64,000 bases of DNA, taken from CALAED01 sp036378315 (GTDB lineage Bacteria; Actinomycetota; Actinomycetes; Streptosporangiales; Streptosporangiaceae). The translations under genes were made by a program, and so were the position numbers. Position 1 is the stretch's first letter; every line of letters begins with the position of its first letter. This document shows, one piece after another, positions 24,718 to 33,229 of this stretch. The DNA is taken from NCBI GenBank assembly GCA_036378315.1, contig DASUWU010000145.1, positions 1-64,000 on the forward strand. Direction: 5' to 3'. The notes below the pieces were generated by a model. It was given only the letters and a program-made list of their open reading frames with translations, did no database searches and was not told where the DNA came from.

Positions 24718-26844
24718 ATGGTGCGAACGCGTCGTGTCGGCACTGTGCTGGTCGGGGCCGCGGCGTTGGCCGCGTCGCTGGCCACGGCTCCCGCGGCGAA
24801 TGCCGTCAGGGAGCCTGGACAGACGCCCGAGCAGCGGGCCGCGGCCCTCGTCGCGCAGCTCACGCCGGACGAGAAGATCACCCAGCTGCACGGGATCCGG
24901 GACGCCGACCACCAGCGGTTCGTACCAGGGGTACCGCGGCTCGGCATCCCGCCGTTGCGGATCACCAACGGCCCGGCCGGGGTCGGCCCGAGCGACGACC
25001 CGCACCAGCAGCCGGCTACCGCGCTGCCCGCGCCGATCAGCCTGGCCGCCACCTTCGACCCGCTGCTGGCCGCCGCGTACGGCGACGTGCAGGGCGCGGA
25101 GACCCGCGACCTCGCGCACGGCCTGATCGAGGCCCCCGACATCAACCTGACCCGGGTCCCGGAGAACGGCCGGACCTTCGAGACGTACGGCGAGGACCCG
25201 CTCCTCGCCGGGCGGCTCGCCGCCGCCGACATCCGGGCGATCCAGCGACACGGGATCATCGCCGAGGTCAAGCACTTCGCGGCCAACAACCAGGAGACCA
25301 ACCGGTTCGCCGTGAACGAGCTGATCGATGAGCGGACGCTGGAGGAGATCTACCTGCCGGCCTTCGAGATGTCGGTGCGGCAGGGCCGCGCCGGCTCGGT
25401 CATGTGCGCCTACCCCAAGGTGAACGGGTTGTTCGCGTGCGAGAACCCCTTCCTCCTCGACACCGTGCTCAGGGGCCAATGGGGGTTCGACGGGTTCGTC
25501 CAGTCCGACTTCGGCGCCACCCACAGCACGGTGCCGTCGGCGCTGGCCGGCGAGGACCTGGAGATGCCGACCGGCCAGTTCTTCGACTCGGCCATGCGCG
25601 ACGCGCTGGCGTCCGGGCAGATCGACGAGTCGGTCATCGACCGCATGATCGCCCGCAGGTACGCCGTGATGATCCGGCTCGGCCTGTTCGATCACCCGCC
25701 GGCCCCCGCCCCGATCCCGGCCGACCGGGACGGCGCCGTCGCGCGCCGCATCGCCGAGGCGGGCACCGTCCTGCTCAAGAACTCAGCCGACCGGCTCCCG
25801 CTCGATCCGGCCGCGACGCGCCGGGTCGCGGTGATCGGGCCGTTCGCCGGTGCCGCGCGCACCGGCGGCGGAGGCAGCTCGCACGTGCTCCCGCTCCACA
25901 CCGTGGACCCCGTCACCGGGATCGAGAACCGGCTCGGCCCCGGCGCCGACGTCGCTTTCGCCGACGGCTCCGACGTCACAGCCGCCGCCGGCGTCGCCAG
26001 GTCGGCCGACGTCGCCGTGGTCATGGTCGGTGACGACGAGACCGAGGGCAGGGACCGGCCGGGCCTGGCCCTGTCCGGCAACCAGGACCAGTTGGTCGCC
26101 GCGGTGGCCGCGGCGAACCCGAACACCGTCGTCGTGGTGAAGAGCGGCGCGCCGGTGCTCATGCCGTGGCTCGATCAGGTGCCGGCCGTCGTGGAGGCGT
26201 GGTACCCGGGCGAAGAGGACGGCAATGCCGTGGCGGCGGTGCTGTTCGGCGACGTGAACCCGTCGGGGAAGCTCCCCGTGACCTTCCCGCACGCCGACGC
26301 CGACACGCCGGCGCACACGCCTGACCGGTGGCCGGGCGTGAACGGGACGGCCACCTATGCCGAGGGGCTGCGGATCGGGTACCGGTGGTACGACGCGCAG
26401 GGCATCGCGCCCCTGTTCCCGTTCGGGTACGGCCTGTCGTACACGACCTTCGGGTACGGCCACCTGACGGTCCGCCCGGCCGCCACCCGCGCCGGCGAGA
26501 TCAGCGTCGGGCTCGACGTCACCAACACGGGGAGGCGGGCCGGCGCCGACGTCGCGCAGGTCTATCTCGGCTCGCCGGCGGCCGCCGGCGAGCCGCCCCG
26601 CCGGCTGGTCGGGTTCCAGAAGGTCTTCCTGCGGCCGGGGCAGACCAGACACCTGACCTTCACCCTTGACCGGCGCGCGTTCTCGGTGTGGGACACCGCG
26701 TCCCACGCCTGGACGATCGTGCCGGGACGCCACCAGGTGTGGGCCGGCGACTCCTCCCGCGACCTCCCGCTGAGCGCCGCGGTCGACGTCCGCGGCTCCG
26801 CGCGCCGAGCCCCGCGCAAGCACCAGGTGGAAGCCCTATCTTGA
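24718..26844 (+). CDS. Secreted GH3 beta-glucosidase
   Basis: A 708-residue exported enzyme. The signal peptide is residues of about 1-28 (VGAAALAASLATAPAANA). The GH3 N-terminal barrel has KHFAANNQETNR and the nucleophile D264 in QSDFGATHS. The second alpha/beta sandwich domain (about 340-570) and a fibronectin III-like C-terminal domain (about 590-690) are both present. It releases glucose or xylose from beta-linked oligosaccharides outside the cell. I chose the second of two adjacent ATGs (24718) because GGGAG sits 5 nt before it. The promoter region carries a LacI-type site. Confidence 0.94.
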   Translation: MVRTRRVGTVLVGAAALAASLATAPAANAVREPGQTPEQRAAALVAQLTPDEKITQLHGIRDADHQRFVPGVPRLGIPPLRITNGPAGVGPSDDPHQQPATALPAPISLAATFDPLLAAAYGDVQGAETRDLAHGLIEAPDINLTRVPENGRTFETYGEDPLLAGRLAAADIRAIQRHGIIAEVKHFAANNQETNRFAVNELIDERTLEEIYLPAFEMSVRQGRAGSVMCAYPKVNGLFACENPFLLDTVLRGQWGFDGFVQSDFGATHSTVPSALAGEDLEMPTGQFFDSAMRDALASGQIDESVIDRMIARRYAVMIRLGLFDHPPAPAPIPADRDGAVARRIAEAGTVLLKNSADRLPLDPAATRRVAVIGPFAGAARTGGGGSSHVLPLHTVDPVTGIENRLGPGADVAFADGSDVTAAAGVARSADVAVVMVGDDETEGRDRPGLALSGNQDQLVAAVAAANPNTVVVVKSGAPVLMPWLDQVPAVVEAWYPGEEDGNAVAAVLFGDVNPSGKLPVTFPHADADTPAHTPDRWPGVNGTATYAEGLRIGYRWYDAQGIAPLFPFGYGLSYTTFGYGHLTVRPAATRAGEISVGLDVTNTGRRAGADVAQVYLGSPAAAGEPPRRLVGFQKVFLRPGQTRHLTFTLDRRAFSVWDTASHAWTIVPGRHQVWAGDSSRDLPLSAAVDVRGSARRAPRKHQVEALS

Positions 26845-26861
26845 CGATGTCTATAGGTTAA

Positions 26862-26879
26862 TGCCCCTGTTCGGGGGCA
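26862..26879 (+). terminator. Short hairpin between GH3 and response-regulator genes
   Basis: TGCCCC pairs with GGGGCA across a 6-nt loop TGTTCG, 18 bp after the GH3 stop and about 10 bp before the response-regulator ATG. It could attenuate read-through or mask the next ribosome site. No T-tract. Confidence 0.4.
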
Positions 26880-26889
26880 GTTGCGAAGC

Positions 26890-27537
26890 ATGTTGGTACG
26901 CGTCCTGATCGCTGAAGACCATGCTGTGGTGCGGCAAGGGCTGCGGCTCGTGCTGAGCCTGGACGACGAGATCGACGTCGTGGGCGAGACGGACAACGGC
27001 AAGACGGCGGTGGCGCTCGCCAGGCAGCTCCGTCCCGACGTGGTGCTCATGGACCTGCTCATGCCCGTCATGGACGGCATCGAGGCCACCATCGCCATCC
27101 GCGGCGAGCTGCCGGACGTCCAGGTGGTCGTCCTCACCAGCGTCATGGAGGAAAGCTGGGTGGCCGGCGCCACCCGCGCGGGGGCGATCGGCTACCTGGA
27201 CAAGAACAGCGAGGCCAAGGAGCTGCGGGAGGCGGTGAAGGCCGCGGCCGCCGGCCAGACCAAGCTGTCACCCGCCGCGATCACACGGCTGATCGGCCAG
27301 GTGAGGGGCACCGAGAAGCGTACTCAGCTCACCGAGCGGGAGACGGAGGTCCTCATCCTGCTCGCCCGCGGCAAGGCGAACAAGGAGATCGCCCGCGAAC
27401 TGCACATCGGTCAGCAGACCGTCAAGAGCCATGTCAGCAACATCCTGGCCAAACTGGGCGCGCACAGCAGGACTCAGGCCGCGCTGTACGCCGTGCGCAT
27501 GGGGTTGCTGTCCGCCAACATGCTCGTGCGAGGTTGA
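26890..27537 (+). CDS. NarL/FixJ-family response regulator
   Basis: A 215-residue two-component regulator. Receiver domain residues are about 1-120, with acidic pocket AEDH, phosphoacceptor D55 in VLMDLLMP and conserved Lys in YLDKNSEAK. The LuxR-type helix-turn-helix (about 145-210) includes LTEREVL-like LTERETEVLILLARGKANKEI and GQQTVKSHVSNILAKL. I chose the ATG at 26890; an upstream TTG at 26881 lies closer to the G-rich hairpin. Its partner kinase starts 6 bp after its stop, so both are co-expressed. Confidence 0.95.
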   Translation: MLVRVLIAEDHAVVRQGLRLVLSLDDEIDVVGETDNGKTAVALARQLRPDVVLMDLLMPVMDGIEATIAIRGELPDVQVVVLTSVMEESWVAGATRAGAIGYLDKNSEAKELREAVKAAAAGQTKLSPAAITRLIGQVRGTEKRTQLTERETEVLILLARGKANKEIARELHIGQQTVKSHVSNILAKLGAHSRTQAALYAVRMGLLSANMLVRG

Positions 27538-27543
27538 TGGGGC

Positions 27544-29541
27544 GTGTCCCGCTGGAACGGTGCCCGGCGGTTCGCGCGAGCGCGCCGGGGGCCATCATCG
27601 ACCCTGATCGTGAACGAGCGCGAGATCCGCATGCTCGACGACGACACGCGCGCCGACATCGTCCTCGCGCTCGACCGGTACGGCCACGTGCGCGGCTGCG
27701 GCGCGGGCGCCCGCCGGCTTGGCAGGTCGACCGAGATCGTGGGCGAGCACCTGTCCCGGTTCGCCCCGCCAGAGGACGCGGACTCCGGTGCCGCCGAGCG
27801 CCTGCTGCGCAAGGCCGCCGCCCACGGAACGCACGGGGCCAACCGCTGGTGGGTCAGGACCGACGGGTCGCGCCTGTGGGCCGACACACTGGTCACCGCC
27901 ACCTTCGACGCCACAGGCGAGGTGATCGGGTTCGTCATAGTGATGCGCGAGGTCACCCGGCACTGGCAGCGGATGGCCGAGTTGGCGGCGGTCGCCGAGG
28001 CGACCAGGACCATCCTGACGGGCCGCCCTGGCGACGAGATCCTGGCCTTGGTCGTACGGCGTATGCGCGAGCTCACCGGAGCCGCGTCCGCCATCGTGCT
28101 GTCCTTGGACTGGGATGGGACGCTCACCACGCGGGCGGCGGACGGCCCGTGGGCGGACGCCCTGTACGGCCTGAAGGCCGACGGCGGTGAGCTGCTCGCG
28201 CTCGACGTGATCCGGGGCGGGCGGCCCAGGATGCTCCGGAAGATATCCGGCTGGCCGCGGCGGGCCGAACCGGCCGACGCCGACGCCGACGCGGCGGGTC
28301 TCGCGACGGCGATGTTCGTTCCGCTGCCCGTCGACGGGCGCCGGGTGGGCGTCGCCGCGCTCGCCGGGCTCGGCCGCCGCTTCACCCGCGCCGACCTGCG
28401 TGCCGTCGAACTGCTCGCCGACCCGGCCGCGCTGGCGGTGGAGCGCGCCTGGTGCGACGAGGACGTCTGGCGACTGGCCGAGAACTCCGCCCGCGGGCGC
28501 GACGCGCTGCGGTCCGCCCTGGACTCGCTGGCCGCCCGCGCCGTCGACGGCACCGATAGCACCGGCTGCGCCGTCCACCTGCTGACGCCGTGGCCGTACA
28601 ACGGCGACTCGAAGTCCGTGCCGCCGGCCGCCGTGGGCTCGTACGGCAAGGTGCCCACGAACCAGGGGCCGCTCCCGCCCGTCTGCCGGCGCCTGGTGAT
28701 CGAAAGGCAGCCGCCGGCGTCCGCGTCCGGCCGAGCCGGGACCGCAGGCGGCGTCGTGGTCCGCCTTCCCTTGCTGCACTGGGACCAGCGGATCGGGGAG
28801 CTGCGCTGCTACTACCCCGGCGACCGGCGGCGACCCGATGACCGCGAGATCGGCTTCCTGAAGATGATCGCCGACCTGGCCGCCGCGTCCGTGACGCACG
28901 GACGCCTGTGGATCGCGGCCCAGCAGAAGGCGGCGATGGAGGAGCGGCAGCGCCTGTCCAGGGAACTGCACGACTCGATCAACCAGGCGCTGTACGGCAT
29001 CAAGCTCGATGCCGGCGCCGCCCGCGAGCTCCTCGACCGCGACGCCGCCAAGGCCGTCGAGCCGATCGAACACGTGCTGGACCTGGCGGAAGGCGGGCTG
29101 TCGGAAATACGCGGGTTGATCTTCAACCTGCGCCGCGAACCGCCGGACGCGCAGGGGCTCGTGGCCGCGCTGGCCAGGCAGGCGGAACTGATCCGGGTCC
29201 GGCACGGCATCGCGACCGAGACCTTGCTCGGGCCGGAGCCGGCGGCGAGCCCCCAGGCCAAGCGGGTGCTGTACCGGGTGGTCGAGGAGGCCCTGCACAA
29301 CGCGGCCAAGCACTCCGGCGCCCGGCAGGTCACGCTCCGCCTGTTCACGGGTCCGGGAACGATCACCGCGGTGGTCACCGACGACGGCAAGGGCTTCGAG
29401 CCCGACCAGGCGTTCCCCGGTCATCTCGGGCTGCGGTCGATGCGCGAGCGGATCGCCGCGGTGGGGGGAGATCTGGACGTCGAGAGCCGGCCTGGACGGG
29501 GCACCAAGGTCCGCGCCACCGTCCCCCCAGGCGTGGAGTGA
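27544..29541 (+). CDS. PAS-GAF sensor histidine kinase
   Basis: A 665-residue cytoplasmic kinase with no membrane segment. Order: PAS domain (about 38-140, TATFDATGEVIGFVIVMREVTRH), GAF-like domain (about 150-310), a second GAF-like domain (about 320-455), HisKA_3 dimerisation domain with phosphorylated H476 in SRELHDSINQAL, and HATPase domain with VVEEALHNAAKHSGA and TDDGKGFEPD. It resembles DevS/NreB-type kinases that sense redox, gas or small ligands. The GTG at 27544 follows the regulator stop by 6 nt; a later start near 27631 is possible. It phosphorylates the regulator at 26890. Confidence 0.92.
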   Translation: MSRWNGARRFARARRGPSSTLIVNEREIRMLDDDTRADIVLALDRYGHVRGCGAGARRLGRSTEIVGEHLSRFAPPEDADSGAAERLLRKAAAHGTHGANRWWVRTDGSRLWADTLVTATFDATGEVIGFVIVMREVTRHWQRMAELAAVAEATRTILTGRPGDEILALVVRRMRELTGAASAIVLSLDWDGTLTTRAADGPWADALYGLKADGGELLALDVIRGGRPRMLRKISGWPRRAEPADADADAAGLATAMFVPLPVDGRRVGVAALAGLGRRFTRADLRAVELLADPAALAVERAWCDEDVWRLAENSARGRDALRSALDSLAARAVDGTDSTGCAVHLLTPWPYNGDSKSVPPAAVGSYGKVPTNQGPLPPVCRRLVIERQPPASASGRAGTAGGVVVRLPLLHWDQRIGELRCYYPGDRRRPDDREIGFLKMIADLAAASVTHGRLWIAAQQKAAMEERQRLSRELHDSINQALYGIKLDAGAARELLDRDAAKAVEPIEHVLDLAEGGLSEIRGLIFNLRREPPDAQGLVAALARQAELIRVRHGIATETLLGPEPAASPQAKRVLYRVVEEALHNAAKHSGARQVTLRLFTGPGTITAVVTDDGKGFEPDQAFPGHLGLRSMRERIAAVGGDLDVESRPGRGTKVRATVPPGVE

Positions 29542-29586
29542 CCGGCGCGTACCGCTGCTCGACCACCGGGCGCCGCGCGCGGCCGG

Positions 29587-30279
29587 TCAGACCCGCAGCC
29601 CCCAGTCGACGGCCTTGGCGACGGCCTCGAGCTGGGATCGGACCCCCAGCTTGTCCAGGATGTTGCGTACGTGCGTACGTACGGTGGCATAGCTGATGTT
29701 CAGCTCGGCGGCGACGGCGCGGTTGTCGAGTCCCCGTGCCAGGAGGAGCAGCACCTCGCGCTCGCGCGAGGTGAGGCTGTCGAGCCGCCGTGCCTGCTCG
29801 GCGCTCGCGCTCGCGTTCATGCGGCGCCTGGTCAGCAGCTCCGCGAGCCGGTCGGCGGGAATCAGGATCTCCCCTGCCGCCGCCTTGCGCACCGAGTCCG
29901 CGATCTCGTCACAACATGCCGTCGTCTTCAACAGGTAGCCGTAGGCGCCGGCCTCGACGGCGGAGAGCATCGCGTCGTCGCTGCAGTCGGCGCTGAGGAA
30001 CAGCACGTGGGTCGACGGGCTGCGGACCCTGATGGAGTCCGCGGCGTCGGCGCCGGTGCCGTCGGCCAGCCGGAAGTCGATGAGGGCGACGTCGGGCGAG
30101 GTCCGTTCGGCGGCGCCCGCGGCCTCGCCGACGGATTCGACCGAGGCGACGACGGTCAGGTCCGCGTACTCCCCCAGCAGGCAGGCCAGCCCCTCGGCCA
30201 CCACCCGATGGTCCTCGACGATCAGGATGCTGATCGGTTCGGCCGCGCGGCCCGTCGCCGCCGGCTCCGCGGCGCTCAT
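29587..30279 (-). CDS. NarL/FixJ-family response regulator
   Basis: A 230-residue regulator. The receiver has acidic pocket VEDH, phosphoacceptor D68 in ALIDFRLADG and conserved Lys in YLLKTTACCDE. The LuxR-type domain contains LTSREREVLLLLARGLDNRAVAAEL and SYATVRTHVRNILDKLG. The two adjacent cysteines after the conserved lysine are unusual. The ATG overlaps the kinase stop (ATGA, 30276-30279). It is convergent with the kinase gene ending at 29541, with 45 bp between and no clear hairpin. Confidence 0.95.
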   Translation of the reverse strand: MSAAEPAATGRAAEPISILIVEDHRVVAEGLACLLGEYADLTVVASVESVGEAAGAAERTSPDVALIDFRLADGTGADAADSIRVRSPSTHVLFLSADCSDDAMLSAVEAGAYGYLLKTTACCDEIADSVRKAAAGEILIPADRLAELLTRRRMNASASAEQARRLDSLTSREREVLLLLARGLDNRAVAAELNISYATVRTHVRNILDKLGVRSQLEAVAKAVDWGLRV

Positions 30280-31433
30280 CGCCGCGCGCTCCCCGCGGCG
30301 CCAGGCGGCTCCGCCGTGCCGGCGCCCCCGCCGCCTGATTCGCCCACGGGGACCCAGAACTCCACCGTCGTCCCCGCGCCGGGCGCGCTTTCCACGCGCG
30401 ACCAGCCGCCGGCGATCTCGGCCCGCTCCTGGATGAGCGTGAGGCCGAGATGACCGGGCCGGGTCTCGACCGCCAGCGGGTCGTAGCCCACCCCGTCGTC
30501 GGCGATCCTTACGAGGCAGCCGTCGTCGAGGCCGAGCAGCTGTACGTGGACCCGGCTCGCTCGCGCGTGCTTACGCACGTTCATCAAGGCCTCCTGGGCG
30601 ATGCGGTAGATGAAGACCGTCGTGTCGGCGGGCGGCGTGGCCGTCAGGTCGTTCTCGAGGCTGTAGTCGACGCCGGCCTCGGCCCGCATCTGGTCCAGGT
30701 AGTTGCGCAGCACCGCAGCCAGGTCGCCGTGGTTGAGGTCCGGCGGGCGCAGGTCGAAGATGACCTGCCGCAGGCGCGTCAACGAGAGCTTGACGGTCTC
30801 CTCCAGCCGGTCGAGCACCTCCAGGTCCGACGGCTCCCGCAGCCGCCGCCGCAACTGCTGCAGGCGCAGGCTGGCCGCCGTGATCACCTGGATGGTGTCG
30901 TCGTGCAGGCCGGCCGCGATGCGCGCGCGCTCGTCCTCCTGCGCGCGGACCAGATGGGTGAGCAGGGACCGGCAGTCCTGCCCGCTCGCCTCCAGCAGCT
31001 CGAGGCTGCGCTCCAGCGTCAGCTGCGCGCGCCGCGCCTCGGTGATGTCGCGGACGGTCATGACGATCATCGGTCCCTCGTCGGTGTCCAGGGGGCTGGC
31101 GCCGACATCGACGGGAAACTGCCTGCCGTCGCTGTGCCGCGCCACGAGCTCCAGGCCGTGCCCGCCGGCCTCCTCCCGGGGCCCGGCCCGTTCCGGCGGG
31201 GAGGCGGTCAGCGGGTGGTCGGGCAGCAGCCGTCCGAGCGGCCCGCCGAGCAGCTGCCGGCGCTCGTAGCCGAACAGGTGCTCGGCTTCGGCGTTGACCA
31301 GCCGGATCCGGCCGGCCCTGTCGGTGATCACCATCGCGTCCGGCGACGACTCGACCAGCTGCCGGAACAGGTTCGGCGCGCCGCGCGACGCCATGATCGC
31401 GGCGGCCAGGTCGCGGATGGGGTGCTTGGTCAC
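30276..31433 (-). CDS. PAS-domain sensor histidine kinase
   Basis: A 385-residue soluble kinase. The PAS domain (about 25-135) has SSPDAMVITDRAGRIRLVNAEAE and MTVRDITEARRAQ. HisKA_3 follows, with phosphorylated H177 in AAGLHDDTIQV. The HATPase domain has RIAQEALMNVRKHARAS and IADDGVGYDP, and the tail is Gly/Ala-rich. It starts at a GTG that overlaps the stop of the 145-residue protein upstream (GTGA, 31430-31433), and overlaps the regulator downstream, so three genes form one tightly coupled operon. The signal is unknown. Confidence 0.93.
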   Translation of the reverse strand: MTKHPIRDLAAAIMASRGAPNLFRQLVESSPDAMVITDRAGRIRLVNAEAEHLFGYERRQLLGGPLGRLLPDHPLTASPPERAGPREEAGGHGLELVARHSDGRQFPVDVGASPLDTDEGPMIVMTVRDITEARRAQLTLERSLELLEASGQDCRSLLTHLVRAQEDERARIAAGLHDDTIQVITAASLRLQQLRRRLREPSDLEVLDRLEETVKLSLTRLRQVIFDLRPPDLNHGDLAAVLRNYLDQMRAEAGVDYSLENDLTATPPADTTVFIYRIAQEALMNVRKHARASRVHVQLLGLDDGCLVRIADDGVGYDPLAVETRPGHLGLTLIQERAEIAGGWSRVESAPGAGTTVEFWVPVGESGGGGAGTAEPPGAAGSARR

Positions 31434-31867
31434 GGCGGCAGTCCCGCCCCGAATCCCGGGTCGTGCGGCCGACGGCTGCCAGGCTCGTCCCGGGGGGTCA
31501 AGGCCACGGCCGGCATGATCACCGCGAACGGGCCGACCAGCGTGTCGTGTCGAGCGCCGATCCGGTAGCCGACCGCCACACCGGCGGCCGCGTCCCAGGC
31601 GGCGGCGCAGAACGCCCGGTCCTGCCGCCGGCGCTGCCTGGCGACGGCCAGGGCCGTCAGCCGGGCCACGGAGGCGGCGGCCAGCACGCCGTGGCGCTCG
31701 TCACCGGAGGTGGTGCGGCGGATCGCGGACCATGCTTCGGCCCTCGCCCGGCTCGGGGTCTGGTCCCACAGGTTGGCCACCCGATCGATCTCCTCAGCGG
31801 AAAGGTCCTCGATGTGGGTCAGGAACTGGAGGACTCGGGGCGTATTTGGTCCGAAGATAACCGACAT
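31430..31867 (-). CDS. Conserved-looking small protein in two-component operon
   Basis: A 145-residue soluble protein, mostly helical, with no family I can name. Its N-terminus (MSVIFGPNTPRVLQFLTHI, then LSAEEIDRVANLWDQTPS) looks like a small helical bundle, and a hydrophobic stretch lies near residues 92-125. I chose the ATG at 31867 because GGAG lies 8 nt before it; the GTG at 31873 is too close. It is translationally coupled to the histidine kinase (GTGA), so it may supply or modulate the kinase input. It follows the IPT-repeat gene by 21 bp on the same strand and could be read from that operon. Confidence 0.72.
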   Translation of the reverse strand: MSVIFGPNTPRVLQFLTHIEDLSAEEIDRVANLWDQTPSRARAEAWSAIRRTTSGDERHGVLAAASVARLTALAVARQRRRQDRAFCAAAWDAAAGVAVGYRIGARHDTLVGPFAVIMPAVALTPRDEPGSRRPHDPGFGAGLPP

Positions 31868-31888
31868 TTGCACATCTCCGTAATTAGT

Positions 31889-33211
31889 CTAGCCCCCGAC
31901 CTTGACGGATGCCCCTCCGACGCCGCCGCTCAGCCGACCGACGAGCCGGAAGCCGACGCTGTTCTGCGCGCCTCCCGGGATGGTGTACGACCCGACCGCC
32001 GATGCCTTGCCCTGAGCGTTCACCTGGAAGGACCCGATCCGGCCCTGCTGGCCGGTGTAGATGTCGACGGTCTCGTTCGGCGCGAAGCCAGAGACGTAGA
32101 AGCTGAGCGTGGTTCCCGGCAGCCCGCCGTAGGTGCTCGGCCGGACCATGGGCGAGTACGGCAGGACCATGAACCCCACCTGTGCGGCCGCCCGGCTCTG
32201 CTCGCCGACCAGGACGATGCCCTGCCTGCCGCGCAACCCGTACGGCATGGTGAACCCGATGGGCGTGATGCCGCCGCTCGCGTTCGCCTGCGTCGCGAAG
32301 ACCGGCGCCCCGCCGGAGCGGTTGACGTAGGCGAGGACCCGTTCACCGGGCGCGAACCCGTAGCCGGACAGGATGATGTGCTGCCCGCTCTTGACCGCGA
32401 ACGGGGACAGCTTGGCCTGCGGGTACAGGCTCATCATCTGGAACGGTGCCGTGGCGGCGACGTGGCTGCTCTGGCCGACCAGCACCAGCGAGGTGGTGCC
32501 GGTGATCGCGGCGCCCACCCGGATCGCGGCCCGGCCGACACCGCCCGACTCGTCGGCGGTCAGCGTGGTGAGCGGCGCTCCGGTGACCCGGCCCCAGTAG
32601 ACGTTGATCCGCTCGTGGGCGGCGAACCCGGCGGCCGACAGCGACACGGTGTCGCCGGGACGGCCGATGCCCCGGTTCAGCCGCACCGTTCCCGACGAGC
32701 CCTGCGACGCGATCTGCGCCGTCGCCGCCTTGCGGCCGCCGCGCTGCTGGGCGACCACCGTCTGCGATCTTCCCGAGGTCTCCGGCATGGCGAACTGTGC
32801 GCTGAACGAGCCGCTCCTGTCGACCCTGGCCGTGCCGATGGGCTTCGCCTGGCCGCCGGAGGGCGACGCCGACTGCAACCGCACGTCGACGAAGGCTCCC
32901 GGGTCGAAGCCGCTGCCGTTGAGGTTGGCCCGGCCGCCGGGCGCGACCAGACCTGGGTTCAGGACGACGATCGGGCCGGCGGCGCCCGGCACGAGCCTGT
33001 TCCCGATCCTGACCATCCTGGGCTGCTGCTGCGTGGGGACCTGTTTCGGCTGGCTCTCCTCGCCGTTCCGCGCCGATCCGCCGCCCGACGCGCCGGGACC
33101 GAACGATCGCAGCACCGACTGGATCAGCGAACCGACGATCAATAGCACCACGGCGGCCAGCAGTACGGTTTTCCAGTTGAGGCGCTTCTTCGATTCTTCA
33201 TTCGATTTCAT
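31889..33211 (-). CDS. Membrane-anchored protein with four IPT-like repeats
   Basis: A 440-residue surface protein. One transmembrane anchor lies at residues of about 15-35 (VLLAAVVLLIVGSLI), then a Gln/Pro/Gly-rich linker. Four repeats of about 85 residues follow (near 82-165, 170-258, 262-345 and 348-440). Each has a core like LNGSGFDPGAFVDVRL, LSGYGFAPGERVLAYV or FYVSGFAPNETVDIYTG. This pattern is typical of IPT/TIG immunoglobulin-like folds. It has no catalytic motif. The ATG at 33211 follows GGGAGGCAG. It is the last gene of the gtrA-GT2-GT39 operon and could bind or organise the polymer outside the cell. Confidence 0.8.
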   Translation of the reverse strand: MKSNEESKKRLNWKTVLLAAVVLLIVGSLIQSVLRSFGPGASGGGSARNGEESQPKQVPTQQQPRMVRIGNRLVPGAAGPIVVLNPGLVAPGGRANLNGSGFDPGAFVDVRLQSASPSGGQAKPIGTARVDRSGSFSAQFAMPETSGRSQTVVAQQRGGRKAATAQIASQGSSGTVRLNRGIGRPGDTVSLSAAGFAAHERINVYWGRVTGAPLTTLTADESGGVGRAAIRVGAAITGTTSLVLVGQSSHVAATAPFQMMSLYPQAKLSPFAVKSGQHIILSGYGFAPGERVLAYVNRSGGAPVFATQANASGGITPIGFTMPYGLRGRQGIVLVGEQSRAAAQVGFMVLPYSPMVRPSTYGGLPGTTLSFYVSGFAPNETVDIYTGQQGRIGSFQVNAQGKASAVGSYTIPGGAQNSVGFRLVGRLSGGVGGASVKVGG

Positions 33212-33229
33212 TTCTGCCTCCCCCGCCGG

